Assembly (NCBI RefSeq): GCF_000765695.2
Contig: NZ_JRPB02000001.1
Span: forward strand, 124,001-188,000
DNA: 64,000 bases
Direction: 5' to 3'
DNA from: Helicobacter sp. MIT 11-5569
GTDB taxonomy: Bacteria > Campylobacterota > Campylobacteria > Campylobacterales > Helicobacteraceae
Below are positions 18,854 through 28,076 of the stretch, piece after piece (within the stretch, counting starts at the first letter, position 1; every line of letters starts with the position of its first letter). The translations under genes were made by a program, and so were the position numbers. The notes under the pieces are model-generated. The model ran no database searches. It was given only the letters and a program-made list of their open reading frames with translations, and was not told the origin of the DNA.

Positions 18854-21511
18854 ATGCGTGAGATAACTCAAGAACAAAAAACAGTTAATACTTATAATCC
18901 AAAAGTAATTGAAGAAAGCTATTATAATTTTTGTGAAAACGCAGGATATTTTGAAGTTAATGGCAATCAAAAGATTCAAAAAGAAGGTAAAAACTTTTGT
19001 ATTATGCTTCCCCCACCAAATGTAACAGGAAGCTTACATATTGGACATGCATTAAACCATACATTGATTGATGTTATCACACGCTTTAAAAGAATGGACG
19101 GATATAAGACACTTTGGCAACCCGGACTTGACCATGCGGGAATCGCAACGCAAAATGTCGTAGAGAAGCAACTCTTAGCACAAGGTATCAAAAAAGAAGA
19201 GATAGGACGCGAAGCTTTTGTGCAAAAAGTGTGGGAATGGAAAGAAAAAAGCGGGGGAATGATTCTTAATCAAATGCGCAAACTTGGTAGCTCACCTGCT
19301 TGGAGTAGGACGCGCTTTACAATGGATGAAGGCTTGCAAAATGCCGTCAAAGAAGCCTTTGTAAAACTCTATGATGAGGGTTTAATTATACAAGGAGAAT
19401 ATTTAGTTAATTGGTGCACACACGATGGCGCATTATCAGATATTGAAGTAGAATACAAAGAAAATAATGGCAAACTTTATTACTTACGCTACTTTTTAAA
19501 GGATTCCAAAGATTATATCATTGTGGCAACTACGCGTCCAGAAACTTACTTCGGCGATACTGCTGTAATGGTAAATCCCGAAGATTCGCGCTTTAAACAC
19601 CTTGTGGGTAAAAATGTTGTGTTGCCACTTTTAGAGCGCGAGATTCCAATTATTGCTGATTCTCATGTAGATATGGAGTTTGGGACAGGAGCGGTTAAAG
19701 TAACACCAGCACACGATACTAACGACTATGAAGTGGGCAAGCGGCACAATTTAGAACAGATTGTAATTTTTGATAAACATGGAATCTTAAATGCAAATGC
19801 AGGAGAATTTTGCGGATTAGAGAGATTAGAAGCGCGTGCTAAAATCATAGAAAAATTAGAATCGCTAGGCTTTGTGGAAAAAATTGAGGATTACAAAAAC
19901 CAAGTAGGGCATTGCTATCGTTGTGGTAATGTCGTAGAACCTTATATTTCTAAGCAGTGGTTTTTGAAAAAAGAAGTTGCACAAAAAGCGATTGAAAAAA
20001 TCAATGCAAATGCAAGTAATTTCTTCCCGACACAATGGAAAAATAATTATAATGCGTGGATGAGAGAATTACGCGATTGGTGTATTTCACGCCAGCTTTG
20101 GTGGGGACATCAGATTCCAGTGTATTATTGTGAGACTTGCGGAGGGCAGTTTGCAAGTGTGGAATCCCCAAAAGCTTGCCAAAAATGTGGAAGTAGCGCA
20201 ATCACACAAGACCCAGATGTATTAGATACTTGGTTTAGCTCTGCGCTTTGGCCCTTTTCAACGCTTGGATTCCTAAATGGCAAATGGGGTGAAGGGGAAA
20301 CTTGGCAAACTAGCGATATGAAGGAGTTTTATCCAAATTCCTTGCTCATTACAGGCTTTGATATTTTATTTTTTTGGGTCGCTAGAATGTTGATGATGGG
20401 CGAACATTTCTTAGGAGAGCTTCCTTATCCAGATATTTATTTGCATGCACTTGTTAGAGATGAATTTGGTAACAAAATGAGCAAATCTAAAGGCAATGTG
20501 ATTGACCCGCTAGAAAAAATTGAAGAATATAGTGCAGATGTTTTGCGCTTTACTTTGGCGATTCTTTGTGCGCAAGGACGTGATGTAAAACTTGCTCCAA
20601 AGCAGCTTGAAGTGTCTAAAAACTTCACAAATAAGCTTTATAATGCGACAAATTTTTTATTGCTTAATGCTGAAAAATTCCCAAATTTAGAAGACTTAGG
20701 AAAGCCAAAAACTGCTCTTGGAAAGTATTTTGCAGAGCTTTTAAGTCAAACGATTTTAGAAGTGCGTGAGCATTTGGAATCTTATCGCTTCAATGATGGA
20801 GCAAATACACTTTATCGCTTTTTATGGGGAGAATTTTGCGATTGGGGGATTGAACTTAGCAAAGCAGATAAAGATTCTATTGTTGAGCTTGGCGCAATAT
20901 TTAAGGAATCCTTGCTGTTATTGCACCCTTATATGCCTTTTATTAGTGATTATTTATGGCACAGATTAGATGGCACAGCTTTAGAAGAAAGTGGTTCTGT
21001 TATGGTGCGTCCTTATCCAAATTTTAGCTATGCAAATGCAGAAAATTTTGCGACTTTTGGATTGATTGTAGATTCCATTGTGGCTTTGCGCCGCGCAAAA
21101 GCGACAATTGATTTGGCAAACCAAAAAATTGCTAAGGCTTATGTAAATGTCAAGATTCCACAATCAATGCAAAATTTATTTACTAGCTATGTGTGTAAGC
21201 TTGCAAAAGTGGAATCTTTGGAGATTGTTAGCCAAAAAGTTCCAAATTGTATTGTAGATATTACAGAAAAACTAGAAGTGTATTTGCCAATTGCTGATAT
21301 TGATTTATCATCTATTATTGCGCGCTTAGAGAAGCAAGCTCAAAAGACACAAAAAGAAATTGACAAGCTAGAAAATATGTTAAAGAACGAAAAGTTTGTC
21401 GCAAATGCACCTAAAGAAGTGCTTGAAAGTAATAAAAATGCGTTAATAGAACAAGAGCAAAAACTCTTAAAAATTAATCAAGAGTTAAAAGTCTTGCGCG
21501 GAGAATCTTAA
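18854..21511 (+). CDS. valS: Valyl-tRNA synthetase
   Basis: An 885-residue class I aminoacyl-tRNA synthetase that charges tRNA-Val. The HIGH motif is in PPPNVTGSLHIGHALNHTL and the KMSKS motif in GNKMSKSKGNVIDP. The editing domain (TRPETYFGDTAVMVNPED) removes mischarged threonine. A zinc site is suggested by CYRCG and CETCG/CQKCG pairs. The last 65 residues (from about 820) form the coiled-coil arm that is specific to ValS. Start ATG at 18854 with GGG 6 bases upstream. It is 38 bases ahead of dnaE and may be co-transcribed with it. Confidence 0.96.
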   Translation: MREITQEQKTVNTYNPKVIEESYYNFCENAGYFEVNGNQKIQKEGKNFCIMLPPPNVTGSLHIGHALNHTLIDVITRFKRMDGYKTLWQPGLDHAGIATQNVVEKQLLAQGIKKEEIGREAFVQKVWEWKEKSGGMILNQMRKLGSSPAWSRTRFTMDEGLQNAVKEAFVKLYDEGLIIQGEYLVNWCTHDGALSDIEVEYKENNGKLYYLRYFLKDSKDYIIVATTRPETYFGDTAVMVNPEDSRFKHLVGKNVVLPLLEREIPIIADSHVDMEFGTGAVKVTPAHDTNDYEVGKRHNLEQIVIFDKHGILNANAGEFCGLERLEARAKIIEKLESLGFVEKIEDYKNQVGHCYRCGNVVEPYISKQWFLKKEVAQKAIEKINANASNFFPTQWKNNYNAWMRELRDWCISRQLWWGHQIPVYYCETCGGQFASVESPKACQKCGSSAITQDPDVLDTWFSSALWPFSTLGFLNGKWGEGETWQTSDMKEFYPNSLLITGFDILFFWVARMLMMGEHFLGELPYPDIYLHALVRDEFGNKMSKSKGNVIDPLEKIEEYSADVLRFTLAILCAQGRDVKLAPKQLEVSKNFTNKLYNATNFLLLNAEKFPNLEDLGKPKTALGKYFAELLSQTILEVREHLESYRFNDGANTLYRFLWGEFCDWGIELSKADKDSIVELGAIFKESLLLLHPYMPFISDYLWHRLDGTALEESGSVMVRPYPNFSYANAENFATFGLIVDSIVALRRAKATIDLANQKIAKAYVNVKIPQSMQNLFTSYVCKLAKVESLEIVSQKVPNCIVDITEKLEVYLPIADIDLSSIIARLEKQAQKTQKEIDKLENMLKNEKFVANAPKEVLESNKNALIEQEQKLLKINQELKVLRGES

Positions 21512-21549
21512 GAGAAGTTAGAAGTTTTGAAAATTTTGAAAGGTTTATA

Positions 21550-24500
21550 ATGAGTCAAACACCTAAATTTACACATTTGCATTTACATACAGAATATTCT
21601 TTGCTTGATGGGCTAAATAAAATTAAAGTTTTGGCAAAAAAGATTAAAGAATATGGCATGGATAGTGTGGCAGTAACTGACCATGGCAATATGTTTGGTG
21701 CGATTGAGTTTTATAAAGCAATGAAAGCAGAAGGGATTAAACCCATTTTAGGAATGGAGGCATATTTGCATAATGCAGAAGAAATTAGCGATAAGAATAA
21801 TCAACGCTTTCATTTGTGCTTATATGCAAAGAATTTAGAAGGTTATAAAAACTTAATGTATCTAAGCTCGCAAGCTTGTCTTTATGGATTCCATATGAAA
21901 CCACGCATTAGTAAAAAAATGCTAAGAGAGCATAGCGAAGGGCTAATTTGTAGTAGCGCGTGTTTAAATGGTGAAGTGCAATGGCATTTGAATCTTAAAA
22001 AAGATGATAATAAAGGACGCAAAGGTTATGAGAGAGCAAAAGAAGTCGCACTAGAATATAAAGAAATTTTTGGTGAAGATTTTTATTTAGAGCTTATGCG
22101 TCATGGGATTGAAGAGCAGCAGTTTATTGATAATCAACTCTTAAAACTATCACAAGAAACGGGAATTAAAATTATTGCAACTAATGATACGCATTACACG
22201 AAGCAAAGCGATTCTTCTGCGCAAGAAGTTGCATTTTGTATTGGTTTTGGCAAGGAATTTAACGACCAGAATCGTATGCGCCATACAGTGCAGGAATTTT
22301 ATATTAAAACTCCCACACAAATGGCGGAACTTTATGCAGATTTGCCAGAAGCATTGGCAAATACACAAGAGATTGCAGATAAATGTAATTTAGAATTGCA
22401 TTTAGGAAACCCAACACCACCTAGCTTTAAATTTACGCAAGAATATGCAAAGACTGAAGGGCTAGATTTTACACAAGATAGTGAGTATTTTGCATACAAA
22501 TGTAGAGAAGGCTTAGAGAAACGTCTTGTAAGGATTCCAAAAGAAGAGCATACAAAATACAAAGAACGTTTAGAGAGAGAAATAGAAATTATTAACTCTA
22601 TGAAATTTCCGGGCTATATGCTCATTGTTTGGGATTTTGTGCGCGCAGCAAAAGAGCGTGGAATCCCTGTTGGTCCCGGTCGTGGAAGTGCTGCTGGAAG
22701 TTTGGTTGCTTTTTGTTTAGAAATTACAAATATTGACCCTTTAAAATATGATTTACTCTTTGAGCGATTCTTAAATCCAGAGCGCGTAAGTATGCCTGAT
22801 ATTGATATGGACTTTTGTCAAAGTAGGCGCGGGGAAATTTTAGATTATGTAACAGACAAGTATGGGCGGCATAATGTTGCGCAAGTTATTACGTTTGGTA
22901 TGATGAAAGCAAAAGCGGTAATTAGAGATGTTGCGCGTGTAATGGGTATGCCTTATAATGATGCGGATAATTTTGCAAAACTAATTCCCAAAGAATTAGA
23001 AATTACATTAGAAGATGCCTATAATAAAGAACCAAAGATTGCAGAGCTTATTGCAAGTAATCCTTTAGCTAAAAAAGTTTGGGAATTTGCATTAATTTTA
23101 GAAGGAACAAAGCGGAATCCCGGGACACATGCTGCTGCTGTTGTGATTGATTCGACACAAGAATTATGGCACAAAGCTCCCCTTTATCGCTCTCAACGTG
23201 ATGGAATCATTGCAACACAATATTCGATGAAATATCTTGAAGATGTGGATTTGATTAAGTTTGACTTTTTGGGTTTAAAAACACTCACTGTTGTTGATGA
23301 TGCGTTAAATTTGATTGAAAAACGTTGTGGTAAAAGAATTGATTTTTTAAGTATTGATGTCAATGACAAAAAAGTCTATGAAACTTTGCAAAGTGGAAAT
23401 ACATTAGGTGTTTTTCAAATAGAATCTAGTATGTTTCAAGGGATTAACAAAAGAATGCGTCCAAGCACCTTTGAAGATATTATTGCAACTATTGCGTTAG
23501 GGCGTCCGGGTCCTTTGGAATCTGGAATGGTTGATGATTTTATTAATAGAAAACATGGAAAAGAACCTATTGTGTATATGTTTGCAGAATTAGAGCCTAT
23601 TTTGCGCCCCACTTACGGAACGATTGTTTATCAAGAACAAGTGATGCAAATTGTGCAAAGAATCGGTGGATTTTCTTTAGGCGGGGCAGATTTAATCCGC
23701 CGTGCAATGGGTAAAAAAGATGCGCAAATTATGGCGGATAATAAAAGTAAGTTTGCTGATGGAGCAGTTGCGCAGGGCTTTGATAGAAAAAAGGCAGAAG
23801 AACTTTGGGAATTGATTGTAAAATTTGCTGGATATGGATTTAACAAATCACATTCAGCGGCTTATGCAATGCTTACTTTTGAAACAGCGTATTTAAAGAC
23901 GTATTATCCAAGAGAGTTTATGGCAGCATTGCTAACTTCAGAAAAAAACGATACAGATAAGATTGTAGAATATATTGAAGAAGTTAATCAAATGGGGATT
24001 AAAGTGCTTCCGCCAAATCTTCAAAAATCAGAATTAGAATTTAGTGTTGCTGAAGTTAATGGAGAGTCTTGCATTCTTTTTGGTCTTGGGGCAATTAAGG
24101 GTGCTGGAGAAGCAGCGATTAATATTATCTTAGAAGAGCGCAAACAAAATGGCGCATTTAAGAGTTTAGAAGACTTCTTAAAACGCATTAATCCCACTAA
24201 AGTCAATAAAAAAGCATTAGAATCTTTTATAAAAAGTGGTGCGCTTGATGGAATGGGCTATACGCGTAAATCTTTGTTGGAACAAGTTGAGGATTTAACA
24301 GAAGCAGCGAAAAATTCTCAAAACGCACAAAAAGAAGCCATGGGGTCATTATTTGGCGAAGATGAAGAGATGACGCGCGTGCAACTAGATTTGCAAGATT
24401 TAGGGGAATATAGTCAAAAAGAGATTTTAGAATTTGAAAAAGAAAGTTTAGGATTCTATGCTTCTGGACACCCATTAGATGCGTATAAAGAATCTTTTAA

Positions 24501-25041
24501 AGAGATTAATTACACACCTAGCAATCAAATTGAAAATTTATCAGAAAATAGTAAGATTCTAATTTTGGGACGTATTGAAGATGTGATTGTAAAATTTTCA
24601 AAAGCAGGAAAACGTTATGGAATGCTTAAGATTCAAGATTTGCATGGAAGTGTGGAGTTTGCAATTTTTGAGCAAATGCTGATTCAAATTGAAGCATTAG
24701 ATAAAGAGACTCCAATCGCTATAAAATGCCAAGTGCAAGAACAAAATGAGACAAAGAAGCTTAAGGCAGAGAAGATTTTAACTCTAAAAGAAGCCAAAAA
24801 AGAAACGATAAATTTTGCGATTGAAAAAGCTGATATTAGCGACCCTTTGCTTGTGTTATTAGATTCTAATACACAAAGCCAAAGTTTGCAAAAGCTTAGA
24901 GAATACGCATTGATTCACTCTGGAAAGCGCGAGCTTAGGATTTTATTTAGGACGCAAACACAAGAACTAGAAATGGTAAGTGGATTTAGGGTGCATAGTG
25001 AGATTAAAACTGCATTAAGTGAGCTGCAATGGAGAAATTAG
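21550..25041 (+). CDS. dnaE: DNA polymerase III alpha subunit
   Basis: The 1163-residue replicative polymerase of the DnaE type. It opens with a PHP domain (THLHLHTEYSLLDGLNK). The polymerase active site has GPGRGSAAGSLVAF in the palm and the paired aspartates in PDIDMDF; KRNPGTHAAAVVI and VYQEQVMQIVQRIGGF are further conserved segments. A helix-hairpin-helix region and an OB fold (about residues 1000-1080, ILILGRIEDVIVKFSKAGKR) follow, and the beta-clamp-binding end. Ribosome site GAAAGG before the ATG. The end overlaps the SUI1-family gene by 13 bases. Confidence 0.96.
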   Translation: MSQTPKFTHLHLHTEYSLLDGLNKIKVLAKKIKEYGMDSVAVTDHGNMFGAIEFYKAMKAEGIKPILGMEAYLHNAEEISDKNNQRFHLCLYAKNLEGYKNLMYLSSQACLYGFHMKPRISKKMLREHSEGLICSSACLNGEVQWHLNLKKDDNKGRKGYERAKEVALEYKEIFGEDFYLELMRHGIEEQQFIDNQLLKLSQETGIKIIATNDTHYTKQSDSSAQEVAFCIGFGKEFNDQNRMRHTVQEFYIKTPTQMAELYADLPEALANTQEIADKCNLELHLGNPTPPSFKFTQEYAKTEGLDFTQDSEYFAYKCREGLEKRLVRIPKEEHTKYKERLEREIEIINSMKFPGYMLIVWDFVRAAKERGIPVGPGRGSAAGSLVAFCLEITNIDPLKYDLLFERFLNPERVSMPDIDMDFCQSRRGEILDYVTDKYGRHNVAQVITFGMMKAKAVIRDVARVMGMPYNDADNFAKLIPKELEITLEDAYNKEPKIAELIASNPLAKKVWEFALILEGTKRNPGTHAAAVVIDSTQELWHKAPLYRSQRDGIIATQYSMKYLEDVDLIKFDFLGLKTLTVVDDALNLIEKRCGKRIDFLSIDVNDKKVYETLQSGNTLGVFQIESSMFQGINKRMRPSTFEDIIATIALGRPGPLESGMVDDFINRKHGKEPIVYMFAELEPILRPTYGTIVYQEQVMQIVQRIGGFSLGGADLIRRAMGKKDAQIMADNKSKFADGAVAQGFDRKKAEELWELIVKFAGYGFNKSHSAAYAMLTFETAYLKTYYPREFMAALLTSEKNDTDKIVEYIEEVNQMGIKVLPPNLQKSELEFSVAEVNGESCILFGLGAIKGAGEAAINIILEERKQNGAFKSLEDFLKRINPTKVNKKALESFIKSGALDGMGYTRKSLLEQVEDLTEAAKNSQNAQKEAMGSLFGEDEEMTRVQLDLQDLGEYSQKEILEFEKESLGFYASGHPLDAYKESFKEINYTPSNQIENLSENSKILILGRIEDVIVKFSKAGKRYGMLKIQDLHGSVEFAIFEQMLIQIEALDKETPIAIKCQVQEQNETKKLKAEKILTLKEAKKETINFAIEKADISDPLLVLLDSNTQSQSLQKLREYALIHSGKRELRILFRTQTQELEMVSGFRVHSEIKTALSELQWRN

Positions 25042-25394
25042 CTTTGTTTGATATAGGGGCAAAGTTTGCAGATGGGATTGATTCTTTATGTAAGAAATGC
25101 GGAGAGTTAAAGAGTGTTTGTGTTTGCTCTAAAGTAGGGGAAGTCAAAGAGCGTAATAGTTATTTTTTAGGAATCAATGAAGAAAAGGCAAAGGGAAAAG
25201 ATATTACACGTTGTGGAATCTTTTTTGAAGAAAAAGAAGCAATGCAAGAGATTCTAAAAACAGCGAAGAAAAAGTTTTCTTGTGGGGGAAGTTTAGAGCA
25301 AGAGAATAATGGTTTTTGGTTGATTTTGCAAGGACGCCATAAAGAAGTGTTAAAAATGTTTTTAAAAACACAAAAATTCCAATTTAAGAAGTAA
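25029..25394 (+). CDS. SUI1-family (YciH-like) protein with an N-terminal zinc ribbon
   Basis: A 121-residue protein. Residues 21-33 hold four cysteines (C-x2-C-x6-C-x-C, LCKKCGELKSVCVC), a probable zinc knuckle as in E. coli YciH. The rest follows the SUI1/eIF1 pattern: GKDITRCGIFFEE, then ILKTAKKKFSCGGSLE and ILQGRHKEVLKMFL, matching the family's GGxV and QGDHR-type motifs. eIF1 checks start-codon choice in eukaryotes; the bacterial role is poorly known but may bias initiation. It overlaps dnaE by 13 bases and is followed by the RluB-type gene after 1 base, so all three are co-transcribed. The function is inferred from family only. Confidence 0.75.
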   Translation: MEKLALFDIGAKFADGIDSLCKKCGELKSVCVCSKVGEVKERNSYFLGINEEKAKGKDITRCGIFFEEKEAMQEILKTAKKKFSCGGSLEQENNGFWLILQGRHKEVLKMFLKTQKFQFKK

Positions 25395-25395
25395 A

Positions 25396-26157
25396 ATGCG
25401 CCTTAATCAATTTATAGCACACCATTCAAAATACTCAAGAAGAGAAGCAGATAAGCTAATTAAAGAAGGTAGGATTACAATCAACAAAGAAGTTGTGCTT
25501 GATTTTTCTTATCAAGTTGATAAAAATACAAAAGTTTATCTCAATGGAAAACTTTTAAGAAAGCAAGAAGGATATACGGTAATTGTCTATAATAAACCAA
25601 AAGGTGAGATTGTTAGTAAGCATGATGATAGAGGACGTAAAGTGATTTATGATTCTTTACCTAAACGATTTTCACATTTTAAGCCTGTTGGAAGATTAGA
25701 TTTTGCAAGTGAAGGTCTTTTGCTGCTTAGTGATAATGTTAAAGTTGTGCGTGCATTAATGGAAAGTGCGTTAGAGCGTGTTTATTTGCTTAAGCTTTCT
25801 GGTTTTATTAAAGAAAGTGTTTTTGATGCAATGGAAAGTGGAATCACACTAAAAGATGCAAGTGCTGGGGGGCATAATAAGAGCAAGATTAAAGCAATGC
25901 AGTTTGCGCCCTTTGTGGGATATACTTGTATCAAAAATACAGAAAAATATTCAAAAATCAAAGTTATTATTAAAGAAGGAAAAAATCGAGAGCTTAGAAG
26001 GTTTTTTGCACACTTTGGGCTTGAAGTTTTAGACCTTAAGCGTATTGCTTATGGGTTTGTGCAACTCAATAATCTACCCATGCAAAAAGTGCGCTTTTTA
26101 GAGCGCGGAGAATACAATAAATTGCACGCATTTTTAGAAAAAGATTATATAGAGTAA
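25396..26157 (+). CDS. Pseudouridine synthase of the RsuA/RluB family
   Basis: A 253-residue rRNA pseudouridine synthase. An S4 RNA-binding domain comes first (MRLNQFIAHHSKYSRREADK ... RITINKEVVLDFSYQVD), then the catalytic domain with KPVGRLDFASEGLLLLSD, where the Asp of GRLDFAS is the nucleophile. IIKEGKNRELRRFFAHFGLEVLDLKRI is the family's conserved C-terminal helix. RluB, RluE, RluF and RsuA cannot be separated by eye; RluB, acting on 23S rRNA helix 80, is my best guess. It starts 1 base after the SUI1-family gene. In H. pylori the neighbour of dnaE (HP1460) is likewise such an enzyme (HP1459), as I recall. Confidence 0.9.
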   Translation: MRLNQFIAHHSKYSRREADKLIKEGRITINKEVVLDFSYQVDKNTKVYLNGKLLRKQEGYTVIVYNKPKGEIVSKHDDRGRKVIYDSLPKRFSHFKPVGRLDFASEGLLLLSDNVKVVRALMESALERVYLLKLSGFIKESVFDAMESGITLKDASAGGHNKSKIKAMQFAPFVGYTCIKNTEKYSKIKVIIKEGKNRELRRFFAHFGLEVLDLKRIAYGFVQLNNLPMQKVRFLERGEYNKLHAFLEKDYIE

Positions 26158-26264
26158 ATATTGTAATTTTAGGTGTAATATTAGCGTAATAAAAATGCAA
26201 GTTTTTAAGTTTGATTTAGATAGAATCCACGCTATTGTTTTTATTTTTATCGTTAAGGAAATGT

Positions 26265-28064
26265 ATGCAAGAAATTAGAAATATTGCGGTTATTGCGCAT
26301 GTTGATCATGGAAAAACAACGCTTGTTGATGGCTTGCTTAGACAATCAGGAACATTTGCAAGCCATGAACAAGTTGATGAACGTGTGATGGATAGCAATG
26401 ATATTGAAAAAGAACGAGGAATTACGATTCTATCCAAAAATACAGCGATTAATTACAAAGGGACGAAGATTAATATTATTGACACTCCCGGACACGCTGA
26501 TTTTGGCGGAGAAGTAGAGCGCGTGCTAAAAATGGTTGATGGCGTATTATTGCTTGTAGATGCACAAGAAGGCGTCATGCCACAAACAAAATTTGTCGTC
26601 AAAAAAGCACTTGGTTTTGGAATCTGTCCTATTGTGGTGGTTAATAAAATTGACAAGCCTGCTGCCCAACCTGACCGCGTGATTGATGAAGTTTTTGATT
26701 TATTTTCTGCAATGGGAGCAAATGAAGAACAATTAGATTTTCCTATTGTTTATGCTGCTGCGCGTGATGGCTATGCGATTAAAGAATTAGATGATGAGAA
26801 AAAGAATCTTGAACCACTTTTTGATGCGATTTTAGAGCATGTTCCGCTACCTAGTGGAAATAAGGATAATCCTCTACAAGTGCAGATTTTTACATTAGAT
26901 TATGATAATTATGTAGGAAAAATTGGAATCGCTAGAATCTTTAATGGTAAGATTAGAAAGGGTGAAAATGTAATGCTTGCTAAAAGTAATGGCGAGAAAG
27001 TTACAGGAAAAATCACCAAACTTATCGGATTTTATGGGCTGGCAAGAACGGAAATTGATGAAGCACAAGCAGGAGATATTGTCGCTCTAGCAGGATTCCA
27101 TTCTATTAATGTTGGAGATTCTATTGTAGATCCTAACAATCCGATTCCACTTGACCCTATGCACTTAGAAGAACCTACAATGAGTGTAAATTTTGCGGTA
27201 AATGATTCTCCATTTGCGGGACTAGAAGGTAAGCATGTAACTGCAAACAAGCTTAAAGAGCGATTAGAGAAAGAAATGCAAACAAACATTGCAATGAAAG
27301 TCGAAGAGCTTGGCGAAGGGAAGTTTAAAGTAAGCGGTAGAGGAGAGTTGCAAATTACGATTCTGGCAGAAAATTTACGCCGTGAGGATTATGAGTTTAG
27401 TATTTCTCGTCCTGAAGTGATTGTTAAAGAAATTGATGGGCAAAAATGCGAACCTTTTGAATCGCTAGTTGTGGATACGCCACAAGATTATTCTGGAAGC
27501 GTGATTGAAAAGCTAGGGCGCAGAAAAGCAGAGTTAAAAGCGATGAATCCTATGGGTGAAGGTTATACAAGATTGGAATTTGAGATTCCAGCGCGTGGGC
27601 TTATTGGCTATCGTAGTGAGTTTTTGACCGATACAAAAGGTGAAGGCGTAATGAACAATAGCTTTTTAGAGTTTCGCCCTTTTAGCGGAAGTGTAGAAAC
27701 AAGAAGCAATGGTGCATTAATTTCAATGGAGAATGGAGAAACAACACCTTTTTCATTAGGAAATATCCAAGAAAGAGGGGTTTTGTTTATTTCACCGCAA
27801 ACAAAGGTGTATGTAGGAATGATAATTGGTGAGCATAGTAGAGAAAATGATTTGGATGTAAATCCTGTTAAAGCAAAGCATTTAACAAATATGCGTGCAA
27901 GCGGAAGTGATGATGCAATCAAGCTAACTCCTCCGCGTGATTTGAACTTAGAGCGCGCATTGGAGTGGATTGAAGAAGATGAAATCTTAGAAGTTACTCC
28001 AAAAAATATTAGAATCCGCAAAAAGGTGCTTGACCCAACACAAAGAAAAAGAAAAAGCAAATAA
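26265..28064 (+). CDS. typA: Ribosome-associated GTPase TypA/BipA
   Basis: A 599-residue translational GTPase that helps large-subunit assembly and stress responses. The G domain begins [20 protein letters not shown], with [18 protein letters not shown] and NKIDKP. EF-Tu-like and EF-G-like domains follow, and the end ([39 protein letters not shown]) is the BipA-specific C-terminal domain. I start at the ATG at 26265 with AAGGA 5 bases upstream; the frame runs back to a TTG at 26235 without a site. The 100-base gap before it is AT-rich with no clear -10 box. nrdA follows after 12 bases that contain its ribosome site. Confidence 0.95.
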   Translation: MQEIRNIAVIAHVDHGKTTLVDGLLRQSGTFASHEQVDERVMDSNDIEKERGITILSKNTAINYKGTKINIIDTPGHADFGGEVERVLKMVDGVLLLVDAQEGVMPQTKFVVKKALGFGICPIVVVNKIDKPAAQPDRVIDEVFDLFSAMGANEEQLDFPIVYAAARDGYAIKELDDEKKNLEPLFDAILEHVPLPSGNKDNPLQVQIFTLDYDNYVGKIGIARIFNGKIRKGENVMLAKSNGEKVTGKITKLIGFYGLARTEIDEAQAGDIVALAGFHSINVGDSIVDPNNPIPLDPMHLEEPTMSVNFAVNDSPFAGLEGKHVTANKLKERLEKEMQTNIAMKVEELGEGKFKVSGRGELQITILAENLRREDYEFSISRPEVIVKEIDGQKCEPFESLVVDTPQDYSGSVIEKLGRRKAELKAMNPMGEGYTRLEFEIPARGLIGYRSEFLTDTKGEGVMNNSFLEFRPFSGSVETRSNGALISMENGETTPFSLGNIQERGVLFISPQTKVYVGMIIGEHSRENDLDVNPVKAKHLTNMRASGSDDAIKLTPPRDLNLERALEWIEEDEILEVTPKNIRIRKKVLDPTQRKRKSK

Positions 28065-28076
28065 AAGGAGGAGTCT

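Noticed and set aside
27608-28060. A 150-codon open frame antisense to the typA end, and similar ones inside prfB and nth
   Set aside because: All lie wholly within conserved genes and lack ribosome sites or family motifs.
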